Of a stretch of DNA of 64,000 nt, positions 35,363 through 50,300 are shown one piece after another. The notes below the pieces were generated by a model. It did not search any database, had not been told where the DNA came from, and saw only the letters and a program-made list of their open reading frames with translations. Within the stretch, counting starts at the first letter, position 1. Every line of letters begins with the position of its first letter. The stretch is from NCBI GenBank assembly GCA_903813345.2, contig CAIIXF020000001.1, forward strand, positions 11,197,598-11,261,597, written 5' to 3'. The translations under genes and the position numbers were made by a program. Source of the stretch: Owenia fusiformis. Taxonomy: Eukaryota; Annelida; Polychaeta; Sabellida; Oweniidae.

Positions 35363-38300
35363 CTGAAAAAGTACACACATGATTTCATTTAGTTAAATCA
35401 AATCACATTTAAAGGAAAGCTTTGCCACAAGGCATTAACATGACAAAATGTCACCACCTAGTTGCTCCTTGAGAAGGTCAATGAAGGTCAAATCTCAAAT
35501 CTAAAGTCAGATTCTAACTTCTGATAACTTGTAGATGATTGTAAAAAAAGATTTGGTCAATTTGAAGCAAGTTGAAAAAAAAACTTTTTGACATTTTTTA
35601 CCTTGAAAAGGTCACCAAAGGTCAAATCTTACATATAAAGTCAGATTTGAACTTCTGAAAACTTGTAGATAATTTTGAAAAAAACTGAAGTCAGTCTAAA
35701 CAGTATTTGGTGGTGACATAAAAAAAGTTTTTGAGGATGCTGATTCTAATATCTTATACATACTACTTGCTACTAAGTGGACCAGGATTTCAGAGAGAAA
35801 ATCAGATCTAGCAAGAAAGTTAACAAAAAAATTGTTTCAATTTTAGAATATTTTTTGGCTCATATCATTCCTTAACATGTCTATTATATTTCTATAATTA
35901 TGGTTACCATTTTTATTACTTGGGAGAATTTAAACATTTTTCCCCAATTTTTGCACTTTAAATCCATAATAACTTCACCAATTTAAAACATATCATGGAC
36001 TAAAGAGTTATGGTATTTGAGATTGTAAGGAACAGATTTGCATGTCAATTGTACACTTTGATTAAATAAACAAGATAGCAATAAATATTGCACTTTGAAG
36101 AGTGAAATGATCGCCATGTAATTTAACCAGCATGCCCAAATATCTTATCAGATCTTGGCACTAATCTACTCTTGCAGCTGTAAATATGAGGTTCAACGAC
36201 TTTAACCCATCTGATGAGATAAATGAGAATCTCTAGGCTACATTTAGTTAATTGGTCTCTGTAAATGAATGAGGAGACTATTTACAAGTTTTGGAACTAG
36301 CTGGAGGAATATTTAGTTTTCATCTACATAGGCTCAACAGTACTCCTTCGACTAAACCCTTGGGGGAGGGGGAGGTAAATCTTTTACAAATGCAAAGAAC
36401 AGTAATCTGGATAAAGTGAACACTGCCAAAAAGTACTCAGCTAGCCAAAAAAGTGTTCACTACAAGTTAGTATTCACTTAAGATTTTCATGAAATGTTGT
36501 CTTAAGCCCTCAATTCAATACACAGCAATGTGCTCTAATTGACTCTGTTTGTTTAATTTGTCATCGTAAATTCACTGAGTTTGTTATCCCTAAGTCAATG
36601 TTTGCTTCACTAATGATACATCAATCAACATTTTTGAGGAAGAAGTCTGTGAATCTACTCTGAAATACATTATGAGTCTTGTAATTAACCTTATTATATA
36701 GAAACAAAAGGATGATACCATGCCAAATAATCCAATCTTAAACTGGGGATTGACGAATGATGAAATGAAGGAGCAAAACAATTCTGGGATGATAAATGAG
36801 TCAAATGACCTAACTAGAAAAACAGCAGTGCCTCAGAGTAGCAAATCCCACCAAATAAAACATATTTTCACAAATCACTCATTGATGAACATTTCATGAT
36901 AACTAGGCTGTAATATTGTCTCCTTTTGCCAAAATCAGTCTATGACCTGACATGACGACCATATTATTACAAATTCTTTCTTCACCCAAGAGGCCCTGTG
37001 ATCATAATGTATTAACCTATGAAATTTGTAGCAAAAGTGATAGTCTAACCTGTATTTACATAATCAGAAATTCTGAAAAAATGAAGTCATTTTGAGTTTG
37101 GCAGACATCTTGAAAATGCCATATTGAGTCCAATGCCCAAATTCAGCAAAAGCAGAGGGCTTTTGTCTCAAGGCATCAGCATACAAAATTCGAACCAAAT
37201 CTGTCGACTACTATTGTATTGTATTGCAATGGCGTAGCGTCATATACGCATAAAACGCCATGGCGTACTCTCAAAATTTATAAAACAGCTGATTTTTTAT
37301 ATTGATTTGCCCAACACTTCAAAAATGGATAAAAATGGCTAATAATTTACATTCTATTCGTCCATAATAGTCGGAATTTCGTATTTCAAACGCCCCAGAA
37401 CGCTTCAAATGCAATCTCATTTTCAAATTTTCGTTGGGGGGACCTCACCCGAACCCCCCTCACAGCACGTCTATTTCGCTTACTCGTGGCGTACCCTCAC
37501 AAAATACCCACGCTACGCCACTGTATTGTATTGTATTTTTACAAAATATGGTGGCCATTTTAAATTGAGTGGCTATATTTAAAATGGTAATCAGAGTTGC
37601 ATATTACATCTACTACCAATCAACTAGTCATTTGCTCCATTCATTTGTTTGTCAGTTCTTCTGTCTTCCCAGCAATAATCAAATACTAAATGACAGATTT
37701 AGTTCTAATTTTGTAAGGCAAAATTCCTAAGACAACTCATCCCAATACAACTCATCCTAAGAGAACTCATCCCAATACAACTTATCCTAAGACAACCCAA
37801 CCCAAGACAACTCATCCTAAGAGAACTCATCCCAAGACAACTCATCCTAAGACAACCCAACCCAAGACAACTCATTCCTAAGAGAACTCATCCCAAGACA
37901 ACTCATCCTAAGACAACCCAACCCAAGACAACTCATTCCTAAGAGAACTCATCCCAAGACAACTCAACCCAAGACATCTCATTCCTAAGACAACTCATCC
38001 TAAGACAACTCAACCCAAGACAACTCATTCCTAAGACAACTTATCCCAAGACATCTCATTCCTAAGACAACTCATCCCACTTCACTACTTGTATAATTGA
38101 TGATTGATTTTGTCCTCTATATTATAGATCCCTTTTTCATTTTTACTATTACAAAGTGGTATTTGATTATACACTCAATTTTTGATATTGATTTTTAGTA
38201 TTTTGAAATGGATTGAACTTGAAAGTTATGTTTAAGTATTTTTATTATCACACCATCGGTGGGATACAGTCGTCATAGTCATCGTGATCGTGAGTGTCCA

Positions 38301-41300
38301 GCTTTTTTGTCAAGTTCTGGCGCTGATTAACTTTTGGGTGACCATCTTGTTTTCTGGTGGCCATTTTGAAGGTTTTTCAAAAAATTTTGTCATCGCCATT
38401 TCAGGAAAACAGCTTATCAGATTTTCTCCAAATTAACACACATGATAGAGGATATCAAGTTCGATAAATCTTGTCATCGCCATTTCAGGAAAATAGCTTG
38501 TCAATTGTCTCCAAATTCGCATACATGATAGAGGATATCAAGTTCTAGATCTGATTAACATTTGGGCAGCCAACTTTTTTTGGTGGCCATTTTGAAGGTT
38601 TTTTGATGGTGTGATCTCGTTCATGTCATGTACCTTGTTAATTCTGGGTTATTCTCAATATGTTTCCAATTGATAGTTTTAATCATCATAAATCTGAAAG
38701 TTTGAGATTTTATTTACAATTGAGCCAAATCCATTCTGATACTCATAGCATCTCTCTGTTTCACCTGAAACATCTCAGGGCTGAGAAGAAATGAGATGTC
38801 ATGGTTTATCATGATGAGCCAAATCTGACATACCATATTGTGATTAAAGTTGCAACAATTACTCATCTACCAGTGTCAAAATATATTTAAGTTTGGATAT
38901 TTCATCAAGACTAACATATATTTTTACTATCTACAAAGAAACCCCCTGGATGAACATTATTTCAGCTGATATTCCTCTTGAAACATGGTGAATCTTAAAA
39001 ATCTATAAATGGGACTCCCTTTATAGAAGCTTTGAACTGAATTTACACTTCTCAATGCTGAAATTGAGAGTTTATGCATACATTTTAAGGAAATGGGTAT
39101 GTCAAAGAAGATGTTAAGCCAAATATTGACCTGATAGCTCAGAAAAAAAATTCAAATTTTCTCTCTACAGTCTTTGTTACCCCTTTAAAGATTTTAAATC
39201 AAAGACAAAATTAATCTGGGAGAATTATTCTGATAATAGCCCGAGTAATACATTCTTACTGAGTAAATTCTAATCTGACACATTTGGTGATCTTTGATTT
39301 AATAATCAAAGTAAACATCAAGTTGAACAAGTTTATCTTTATCTCAATCAATCAACACAAATAAACTAAAAATAAACTACAAAATACAAAAATATTAAGT
39401 AAATACAGCATGATAAAATATGAAATGTGTCAATTTAAAGTACAGTATGAAGAAATGTATATCAAAAACAAAGATATTTCATGGCCTATCACATTGTGCT
39501 AACCTCTAAAATCTCTAAATAATTCTCACATATTGTTTCAAAAGTTGAAATTAATTGCATAAAATTATGTTATATTTATATTTCAAGTTGGGATTAGAAG
39601 CATTGGGATGAGTTGGGATGAGAAACTTTTAATTAAAATCCCTTCTTGGGCAGAGGTCCTATGCCATAAGGCATAAAAATTAGAACTAAATCTGTCATTT
39701 AGTATTTGATTATTGCTGGGAAGACAGAAGAACTGACAAACAAATGAATGGACCAAATGACTAGTTGATTGGTAGTAGATGTAACATGAAACTCTGATTA
39801 TGAAGGAAATTAAAAACCACTAAAATAAGGATGGACGGACAGATGAACAGACCGACGGAAGCTTTTCTATACTAGATACAGTAATCCTCCCAAACGAGGT
39901 CTATGGGATAGAATATTCAAACAGATAGGATGCAATAAATTAGTAGATCGTTGAAAAATAAACTTAATTTCAATTAGTTTTTCATTTACTGGGGCATGTC
40001 TTTGATGATGCAATGAATCATCGTCTTGGTTACCGTGTAGGAGTATGATTGACTACAAACCTGTGAACTCAAATCGGTTTATCTTCATAAAGATAATAAT
40101 AGACGCCTAATCTGTAGTTATGAAATATTACTAATCATAAATAAATGGCATCCCCATCTATTTCATAAAATTAATGAAACATTTGCTAATATCTCATCTC
40201 AGCTAAACCTTTACATTAACTCTTGACTCACGTAACTGATACAAATATTACGTGACTGCTGAAAAAACTCACAAAGGAATAACAATGGTTGGTGAAAGTA
40301 ATGTTTAAGTTGATTTCAGGTTGTTTGACTCAGTGTTCACAACTTGTACAAAATGATGTCTTGTGTACTTCTATGAATGAAATGTGTGAAAGTAATTTTC
40401 ACATAAATAGGTCAATCTGACCTGAAGACATATGGTCAATGCATGTACTTATAATAATTTATTGTTGTATTTAATTTGGTCCTCCATTCTCACTGACATT
40501 AAAACTATGACCACATACAAAAGTGTGCAACTGGTAATTGTAAAAAAACATCATCTAATCATTTTCAAAAGTATAATCTTGACTGCTTACTGATTCTTAA
40601 CAAATCTAGCATGGCCATTATACTCAAAGATTATTCCAAAAATAAAATCAAGTTGTTTTATCCATGTATTAGGTCAGGGATTTCATTTGCAGCAGACAAC
40701 ACAGGCAATTTTCACCAGTTGTTGCCTGTTGTTTTTAGGGACTTTTCCATGTTAAACTCATGACTTCCATTAATTTTGTGTGTTGTTTCATCTATATAGC
40801 CTGTTGTGAGAAATTCTTGTGAAACCCCTGTATTAGGTAAAATCTTTTAAATTATAGCCCTTGTAAATGAGCACTGTGTATCATAAAATAGTTGATAACT
40901 AGCTGCTAAATGGGAAAACATCAGCAAATGAACAATAATGATAGCTTGATCATGATCATGATTACCAATGTATGCTTTTCCTATTAGATACTATAGAATC
41001 ATTAGAGATAACATATGCCTGTAATCTAGATAAACCAAAATAGTTCCTGCTTAGAGATGCGTTACTTACTAATCAGTCACTATCAATGATGGAACAAGTA
41101 CAGAAAGAGCCAACCCACATCACACATGTATCTTCTTGGACGATATGTTCATTCATCCTTGCTTTGCTTATATTTTTGTGGTTATGCACCTTGTATTGAT
41201 AGTAATGATGCCACTAAAACAATGAAAACTTCCCATATTTACTAACCTGCACCTTGTATTGATAGTAATAATGCCATTTTAACAATGAAAACTTCCCACA

Positions 41301-44300
41301 TTTACTGACCTGAATCTTGTATTGATAGAAATGTCACTTTAAGAAACTTCCCATATTTATTAGCCTACATCTTGTATTGCTAGTAGTGATACCACTAACA
41401 ATGGAAACTTCCCATATTTACTAACCTGCATCTTGTATTGCTTGTAATGATACCACTTTAACAATGGAAATCTATCACTATTTACTAACCTGCATCTTGT
41501 ATTGCCAGTAATGATGCCACTGCCCTCATAGCTGACCTCTTAAGTTCATCCTGTTTCTCAAACTCTTGTTTTACAGAGTTTGCCTTAACTTTCTGGGTAC
41601 ATGTCTGACGTAGCGGTTCCACCAAACGATCTAATCCTGATAATCAAGTAAACAGAAAGTTTATTTTCTATGGGGACAAGATGTGTAGCATGTTAGTCAA
41701 TGTTGAATGGTTTGGTCAATATAGTAGCTCTGTGCCTCAACAAATCATGCAGGTAGCTTACAGGAAATAAAGGTGTTGGGGTAAATTTCAATCAACACCT
41801 GATTTTTTATTATTAAAACATCAACAGAGAGATTAAGATATTAAACCCTACTTTCAAATGCTTTTGTGAATTTTAAATGCATGTACCCAAAGAAGAACAT
41901 CTTCGATCTTCAAACTTAAAAATTATTTATTCTAAAACAAAATTCACTTTTACTTACTCTGCAGTACAGCATTAGGCACTAGATGAGCAAGGCGGACTAA
42001 CATAAGATATGTTAACATTTTGATATCATAGTGATCCTTCAAACCATCCTCTACATGGTTAAGGAACTCAAAGATATCTATCCTATCCAGACAGGAGTCC
42101 AACAATGTGTACATACACTCAAATGCTGCCTGTAACATACATGTAAATGGAAATAATACGACATTTAATTCACTGGGTGGTGCAATATTTGAATATTTAT
42201 ACATTCCATATCTATACAGTATTTTTATGGTTCTGAAACACAAAGCCCAACTGCCACGTCATAATTTATATTTTATTCCAAAAATAGTCTATATTAAATC
42301 TGATATTTTGGTTTACCAAATACTTTGCAGAATGTCCGGTGTATGTTACTTAATGTGATTTATTGTTTATTGTGGTAACTGTGGTAACCTTTAACAAGAG
42401 ATATGATGTCACATAATCTCAAAACATGATTAATGAAATGTAATCTGTACAGGTACGTACCTTCCTTATATCAAGTCCATCATCCACTGTGTGTTTGAAA
42501 GGCCCCATCTCAACCTCTCTGATAAGCTCTTTCTGTTGAGACAAAAATAACAAACATTATTTCTTCAGTATAGGAACATCTGTACTACAGTAATTCAGTT
42601 CCTCTGTATTTCCTCACGCACTGTTTTGGTATTTTTTATAACAACTTTTTAACAGATCCTTCCAAAAACCAAAATAAGACAAGAATGTGCATTTAGACAA
42701 GATAATAGGCTGCTTGAAAATCTCACTCACCCTAACTTTAGTTTCATTGTAGAGGTGGGGCAGTATTGACTCTAAAAGGTCTCGAATGAGAGATGGTTTA
42801 TTGTGCGCTGCAGAGTTGAATGCAACGAGGGCTACACGACGCACATTCAGGTCAGAGTCTTGTATCGTATTCAAGAAATCTCCTATTGAATTACGTAATT
42901 GTGAGTCTATGGCTTGAGGCTAAAAGTACAGAGATATCAAATCATGAAAGTATATATTTCAAACTATGTGAAAGTATCAATTGTTTTATTCTGTTTTGCC
43001 ACTTTTGTCAGGTAATGAATTTCACATGAAAGTAAAAACAACCAGGTGAAAGTGTCAATTGTTTCATTCTGTTTTGCTGCCTTTTCTCTACTAGATCATG
43101 GATTTTAAATGAATACAATGTGAAATATATGATCAAATCTTGATCTAATATAAGAAACTACTAGCGTATAATGAATTCTCTTCAATTCTGCTCCTTTGAA
43201 AATATGAACAAACCTGATCAGAAATAGTGAATTTCACAGCTGTTACAACTGTACTTCTAGTAAGAGCTGAGCCAGAGTCAAGATTGTTCTTTAACTTTGG
43301 AAGGAGGTTGTTGGGGTCTATGAGGGTTAGTTTCCCTAAGCACTCTGCCACTACATTCCTAGTACCCTCTTCTTGTGATTCACAATGACTGAACAACATC
43401 AACCTGGAATCCATGGAGAAATATAATGAATCCATGTTCATTGTACTTATTTGGGAGCATAATGCCACATGAATTCATGTAGAAAAACAGGTGTTAAGCT
43501 CTATCATTCAGGAATCATTTAAATAATCAATCAAGGTTGGAGACTATAACAATATGTCAGCACTTGTGGTGATGACATTAAAGTGATTAACCTCCCTCAT
43601 CCAGGAATCATTATACTCTAAAAGTGATGTTTTTCTATTAAAAAGTTCAAAACATGTGATATAATAAAAAGCTTGCCATGTGAGCTGAAAAGGATGCGAC
43701 GAACTAGACTCAGAGTGAATTTTGATACGTTTACTCTGCCTGTTCCTACCCTCTTTTTCACAAGCTCTTGCAAAGGGACAAGGAATGAAATTGAACACAG
43801 TTCAATATAGTCTATTACATGTATTAATAGGGTTAATTTGGAAATAAAAATGATCAATTGCCATCCTTCCAACGATTCTCCATATTTACCCCTATAGGTC
43901 TTTGAATTTTGACTGAAACTGACACTTTAAGACAATATCCCATAACTTACCAAATAGGCTCTATGTATGGTTTTATATTTTCTACTGACTGAGCATTCAC
44001 AGATTCACAGCTAATAATCTGAAATGGAAAATGAGGCATTGGCATTGATTTACATATGCAAAATTATATTTATAAGACAAAGGTTGAAATATTGAGGAAT
44101 TGTTCAATTTGGACCATTACATCATTTAGCAAACCATGTAAGATGCACACATCAATAAAACTGATGGAATTAAACCAAAGAGGAATGATCAGAAAATATT
44201 ACCTCTTTTAATGAATGAAGAAGCAAGTATTGTTTTTTCACTTGGCGCTCTATTTCTTTGAGAACAAATGGTAAGTATTTTGGGAGGTTTCCAACAGCAA

Positions 44301-47300
44301 TGTTTCCTATAAAAATACAGAATGGATTGTCATTTTTCATCAAATTATATCTACAAGAGAAAACTTTGTAATGATGGCCCACTCAAATTCCTTCATAGGC
44401 TTCAGTCATACATGAAAATAGTTGATTGCTAATAGAAAACAGGGAAAAAGTGTTCTAGTTTGCAGTTGCTCCCTTTGAAATTCATGTTCAGATAAAAAGA
44501 TTAAACAGAACATTATTCGATGAAAGGCCATTGTTATATCTTAGATTTAGGTAACAGTACAACAAAAGAGTGTGTTGTAGTTAATTCAATCAATAGGTGG
44601 CAGCATCTCCTAGTGGCGTATCCAAATGGTGGATTTCCAGTATAGTATGAAAATTATATGTCAGGAAAGCCAAAACTCTCTTATTTGTGAACTAATAGGT
44701 GGATGGACTAAAAGACACAATATGTTGCAGCAATGTTACTTGCCCAATGCAAATGATGCAGCAGACTTGACTTCCTCATTGTGTGATGAAAATGAGTCCA
44801 GAATTACATGCTCTAAGTTCCCTTGATCAGCCAGATCTCTACAAGGTAAATATACACAAATTACATATGTACATACTATATGTACATTAAAATACAGAAA
44901 TTAGGAAAACAAACCCCAAACATCCCAAACTATAATCAAATGTCTACAGAAACAATGTCTTAAACCCTTCTCACTCACAATTCAGGATCTACATGAGCTT
45001 GGGAGATCTTATTCATACAGAAGACCACTATATAATTTGTTGAAAAGCAAATCAATAACAAAGCATTAACATGATTAACATGTTGTCACCACCATTTATT
45101 GGAAGTTGTAAGAATCATCCACAAAAAAGTTAGAGACTATAGGAATATGTCAACACTTCTGGTGGTGACAAAAAATGAACTCTTGACATCAAAAATAGTT
45201 GCAAGTATTTATGCAAGATGGAGCATTTAGTCTCAAATAATGTGGGACAAACAAAAACAGATGTGTCTACTGTATAACTGTAAATTACTCCAGGCAGAAC
45301 ACTTTCCCAATTCATTATCTAACAAACCAATGTGGTTGCCACTCTTCCAGAGTGAGCAGAGCTAGCAGCTTATTTCAACTTACATGTGGTTACCAATCTC
45401 CCCCAGTGTGAGAAGAGCTAGCAGCTGCACAGAATCAGAAGACTGCGATGTTTTTAAGTTGCTGACAAATTGATTAACGACCCCTGTACCCTGTTGCTTG
45501 CAACATATAGTAAGGGCAGCTACAGCTTTGGCAATGGAATGGAATGCCTGGAAAATTACAACATAAATGTATATTAATAACAAACAACACAAGGTGATCC
45601 TCTTTTGATTCGCTTTAACTTGAATACCTTTTCCAGATAAGTTCATTTTATAGAAAATGTTGTGTAACATTCTTGTTCTACTGGCAAAAAATCAAAAATA
45701 TATAACCGATAGTGATACATCTACATGATGTACTACATGTGCAGTAGAGTGTATACATGATGAGTATGTGTACAGTATACATTGTATTCATGATGTAGTA
45801 CATGAACAGTATACATGATGTAGTTCATGTACAGTATTCATTGTACACATAATGTAGTATTTGTGATGTACATGATGTATGTACAGTATACATGATGTAG
45901 TACATGTACGGTGTATGTACATGTACAATATGCATTGTATACAAGATGTAGTACAGTATACCTGTTTATGTACAGCGAAGCTGCCATTAGGGGCAGAGTA
46001 TATAGGACCAGTCAGCATATTGAGAAGTTCAGTGAAGCCCATTCCAGGTGTATTACTCTGAACCAATGCTTGGAAAAACTCTAGTAATGAGTTTAGTGCT
46101 CCTCCTAAAAGCAAGGGAACCTTCATGAGAAGCAATATTTATATTATGATCATCCAACATTTGTCAGAGGTAACATTTTTAAAAACTCCTGTAATAATAA
46201 TGGACAAAATTGATCATTATTAATGATTAAACTTATATGACATTGTATGATGTGAATAAAAATGAAATAAGAATTAAGTTAAATAAAATAAATAGATGTG
46301 TATATCTCTGGACCTACCTTGCAGAAGAGGTGATTGTATGAGCACTAGCAGTTGAGGCAGAATAGCACTCTGAATGTTGGACATGCTTAGCTTGCTAACT
46401 TGAGATATGGTTGTAAGTAGGTTCATAGTGAGCTAAAATAGAGAACAAATAAATAAAGTTGAGGGACTAAAATTATTGCTTTCTAAACTTGTTCATGCTT
46501 ATTCCACAATATTTTTTTGAAAATTTGAACAAACAATATTGTGTCTTATTTGGTTCAATTTGTGTATTTACCGATTCCACTCTTTTTTAAAAATTATTCT
46601 CACAAGCTATACATTCAAATGCTAGACATAAAACTGATTCTGATTCTGTTACTGTATTTTTCTTGAATTGTGTAATTGTTAAGCCAAAAAATAAGTTTGT
46701 TTACCTGAGATACATGGAGATCACTTTCATTGATCAATGCAGGTAATTCTTTCATAACATCATTAATCATAGATGCACTCAGAGATGAACCTATATAATA
46801 TACAATTCATAAAATTAATTGGCAAGTGTAAACATTGCACTTTTAAACAAAACAGGAATTGCAAAGTTGTTCAATGAGATTTAGACATCAAACTGTTATA
46901 CAGTAGTGTGTAAATAAATTAACACATATGAAAGAGAGGTTTTACATTTACCACTTTAACCACTCTGTCAATATCTGTAATGAATTGATTGAAAAAATGT
47001 ACATATTCTTGATCAATACTTTATGGATATGCTAGATAAAATCTTTTTTATGCAAACCTCTTTTAAAGGACAACTGAAATAGCTTTTCTCAACTTGCAGC
47101 TACAAAAATGCGGTTTTCTCCATTGTAAGCCCAACGTAGAGTTCTTGCGATAGCCATTATAAAATAAATGTTAGATAACTGCTAACGGTCATAAATAACG
47201 AAACAAAACTAACTGATCAATCAAATTGGCCCCCACGTGATAAGTAACGTCATATACAAAATATAGCTTTGGTTTGTTGGTTCCTTAGTAATCACAACGT

Positions 47301-50300
47301 CACGGCAACCATAGGATTGTAGTGTAAACCAAAACAAAACATTTAGGCATTATGACGTTATGGGCCACGTGGGGACCAGTGAGAGATCACGTGGGGGCCA
47401 ATAACGTCACAACCAATTCGAATATTGCTTATTAAGCAGCTATAACGATCGTTAGAGTGAAATAGTTTTCGCACTACTGATGAGAAAACATGTCCAAATA
47501 CATTTATCAAAAAATTATATTGATTCCTGTAGGTTAAAAATACCATTTCATATCTGCTTTAAGTGTTTACCTTGCCTGTAAGTATTTCACAACTGTAAAT
47601 GGAGGGTACTCACCATAGTTTTTGAACATTGCATCAAGGCAAACAAGAGTGCTTAGTTTCAGGGCTCGTTGATTCTTCCTCAAGAATGATGCCAGAATGG
47701 GCATTCCCTCAGGCTACAAAGTATGTAACACATTATTATGTTCAGTCTAAATCAATAAACCAAGTATAGCTAGTTTTTGCAGTAAAGTGGCTAAGCAAGG
47801 GTTTTCTTTTTTATGTATTCAAAATATAATTTATCACTATATCATATCATTTAACACGTATGTACTATTAAGCACATGTTTCAGTTAGCCTATACAAAAA
47901 ATATGATCACTCAAAATATTCAACGGTATTGGACCACAGGTTCTATTAGAATCAGAGAACACTGAACTGTTCAACTTACCAACATAGGTCTGAGGTCTAT
48001 TTTTAAAGGAGAACCTGAAATCAAAGTGAGAGACTTGACAGTGGTCAACCTGGTGATCTCATTCCTTAGTCTTTCCAAGAAGATAGGAAGGCAGTTCTGT
48101 AGCTCCTGCTGTAAACTGTCTCCAAGGTTACATATGATCTGGCCCCTGAAAGTAAATTGTACAACATAAAAGTTTGCCAATAAGTTTGTATTGTAAAACT
48201 TGAATATCAAAACACATCTCTAATCTGAACACCTTTCAATGTGAACAATGTTTCAGACAGTCCTTAACCTTAAAATGTGAACCCCTATTAATCGGAACAC
48301 TTTTGGCCAGTCGAAGTGGCATTCAGATTAGACAGGTTAAACTGTACTCATAATCTGAATGAGGCACCTTCCTAGTTATTCACTGAGGAAAACGTATATA
48401 TATGAACCTAATTAGTAATTACTAATATGCATTCAATCAAGTTATTTCACTTTTATCAGATGTGAAATATGTATCAAAGGTTACCATGCTATATCCCATG
48501 AGAAGGAATATGACTTACATGCAAGAAATGGCCCTCTCTTTGACCTCCTGGTCTATATCTGCAGCTTTAAGTCTGCTCAATGTGGCTGTGTAGATCTCCT
48601 TTACATAGGGTGCAAAACTGAATGCAGTTGGCTGCTCTGAAAGTTCATAAACACGTCTCCTGAATCCGTGTTTTAAATGAAAAGTTGATGAATTTAAAAT
48701 GTCTATATTGAAAGGTTGAAAATTAAAATTTTTATGTTCCTAGCCATAAGTTACACTTTTAATTTTCAAATTGTAAAAATTATTATCTTGCCAAATTCAT
48801 TAAGTGATGAGCATAATACATGAATGTTTATTTTACTGAAGACAAGCTAAAAGCATGCACATTTCCACTGACAATAAAATATACATTTTGTGACTTAATA
48901 TTAGATAATACATTTTCAAGATCGTTCACAGAACTCAATCTTACCTAGTGGTCTAATGACCTTGACCATCTGCTGGGTGACCAACAAGGCCTCTGATGTG
49001 ATTTTGTAGAATGGGTCTCCAATGGCTGCTATAACAGGCTACAATAACAACATTATATAACTCTGTATTACAGTATATTTTAGTGTATAATCAATATATG
49101 TTTTTAAAATAAAAATATTTTATCAAAATCATCATCGATTGTCAACATCAAACAATTACTTTTCTAAGTCTTTTATCGAGAAAAGGAAAAGGCCGTCATT
49201 AAAACTAGCATTTCATATACAAAAAATAATAAATGTTGGCGTAAAGGCAAACAATGAAATAACCCAGCGGGTCTTGTGAGGTTATGTGAATATCTATAAA
49301 AATGAAATAGAAAATCACATACTGGCAACAGGACAGGAACATGTGGGTGGAACACAACTGGATTGTGATGAAGAAGTACACAGTTCAGAAATGACAATGT
49401 GTCTATCTTCATATTAGAACTGGAATTTTTTTCTCTGAAAAATAAACATACTGAAATGTGACATTTTGTCTTATCGTAACCATGTTCAATCAGTGATTAA
49501 ATCAACACAAAAGTAAATAAAAGTTAGGTTTGTTTTCAAGGAATCAAGCAAAGTTAATTATGTAAATTAGTAATATTGAGAAAGTTTCAAATCTGATATC
49601 CATTTATATAACAGGAGTAACTGAGGATGAGTAACTGGCTATTTGTTCACAATGGTGAGAGATTTTTAGTATAATTGTTGAAAATGAAATTAAAAGAATC
49701 TGATAACTCAAAAATCCATTATTTTGTCAAAAAAATACTATTAATTGGTTCCTTTGATTTATTTCCTAATTGATTCTACTTCTGTGTTTAAACACAAAGT
49801 ATGGAAGTCCAAAAAAAGTGTGTGAATTAGGCAGGATGCTTACCCCAAAGAAAACTGTATACCAGGTACCAGGGCTGGGATGTGGTCATTCAAGGCCCCT
49901 GGCAGGACCAACACCAACTCTGTCAGTAAACTGAAGCACCCCTGTCTTGTCTTAATACTCTTCTCTTTGAGTTGTTTATGTATGGCTTTAATAATACTAG
50001 GAATCTGGATTTGAAGCAGCACAACTGGCCTGAAGAAAATTTGGGGTAAAACATTAGAGATGCAATCAATCTACGTCTTATTCTTCCAAATTATGTTTCT
50101 GAAAGTAGACTTAAAAATACCAAATTTAGACCATCTAGATTTGATGAATAGTCAGGAATATTTAGGTGAAAATATTTCAAAAATATATAGAAGCAATTTT
50201 AAGGTGGATTTCAAAACTTCATACCATTCTTTTGAAAACCTGAAGTGGCACCAGGCAGTCCATTGATTTTTTCACCGAAAATCCCAGATGGCCGCCGCGA

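Larger units (their letters stand above)
37589..39800. mobile_element. ~2.2 kb imperfect palindrome in intron 28
   Basis: Arms of about 140 bp: GTTCTTCTGTCTTCCCAGCA near 37653 mirrors the stretch near 39715, and AATACTAAATGACAGATTTA near 37682 mirrors 39690. The spacer contains a minisatellite (37726-38079) and a small MITE (38248-38614). The inner edge of the right arm keeps GGGATGAGTTGGGATGAG, a mirrored trace of the minisatellite. Confidence 0.8.

Noticed and set aside
44741-44745. Standard GT donor for CAND1 exon 21 at the AAGTAA two bases on
   Set aside because: It would shift the frame into exon 22; the GC donor restores the conserved motif and the phase.
48222-48345. Possible further MITE (TCTAATCTGAACACC ... 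CATTCAGATTAGACAGG), with a relative near 59275
   Set aside because: The ends are only loosely mirrored and no target duplication could be seen; left unannotated.
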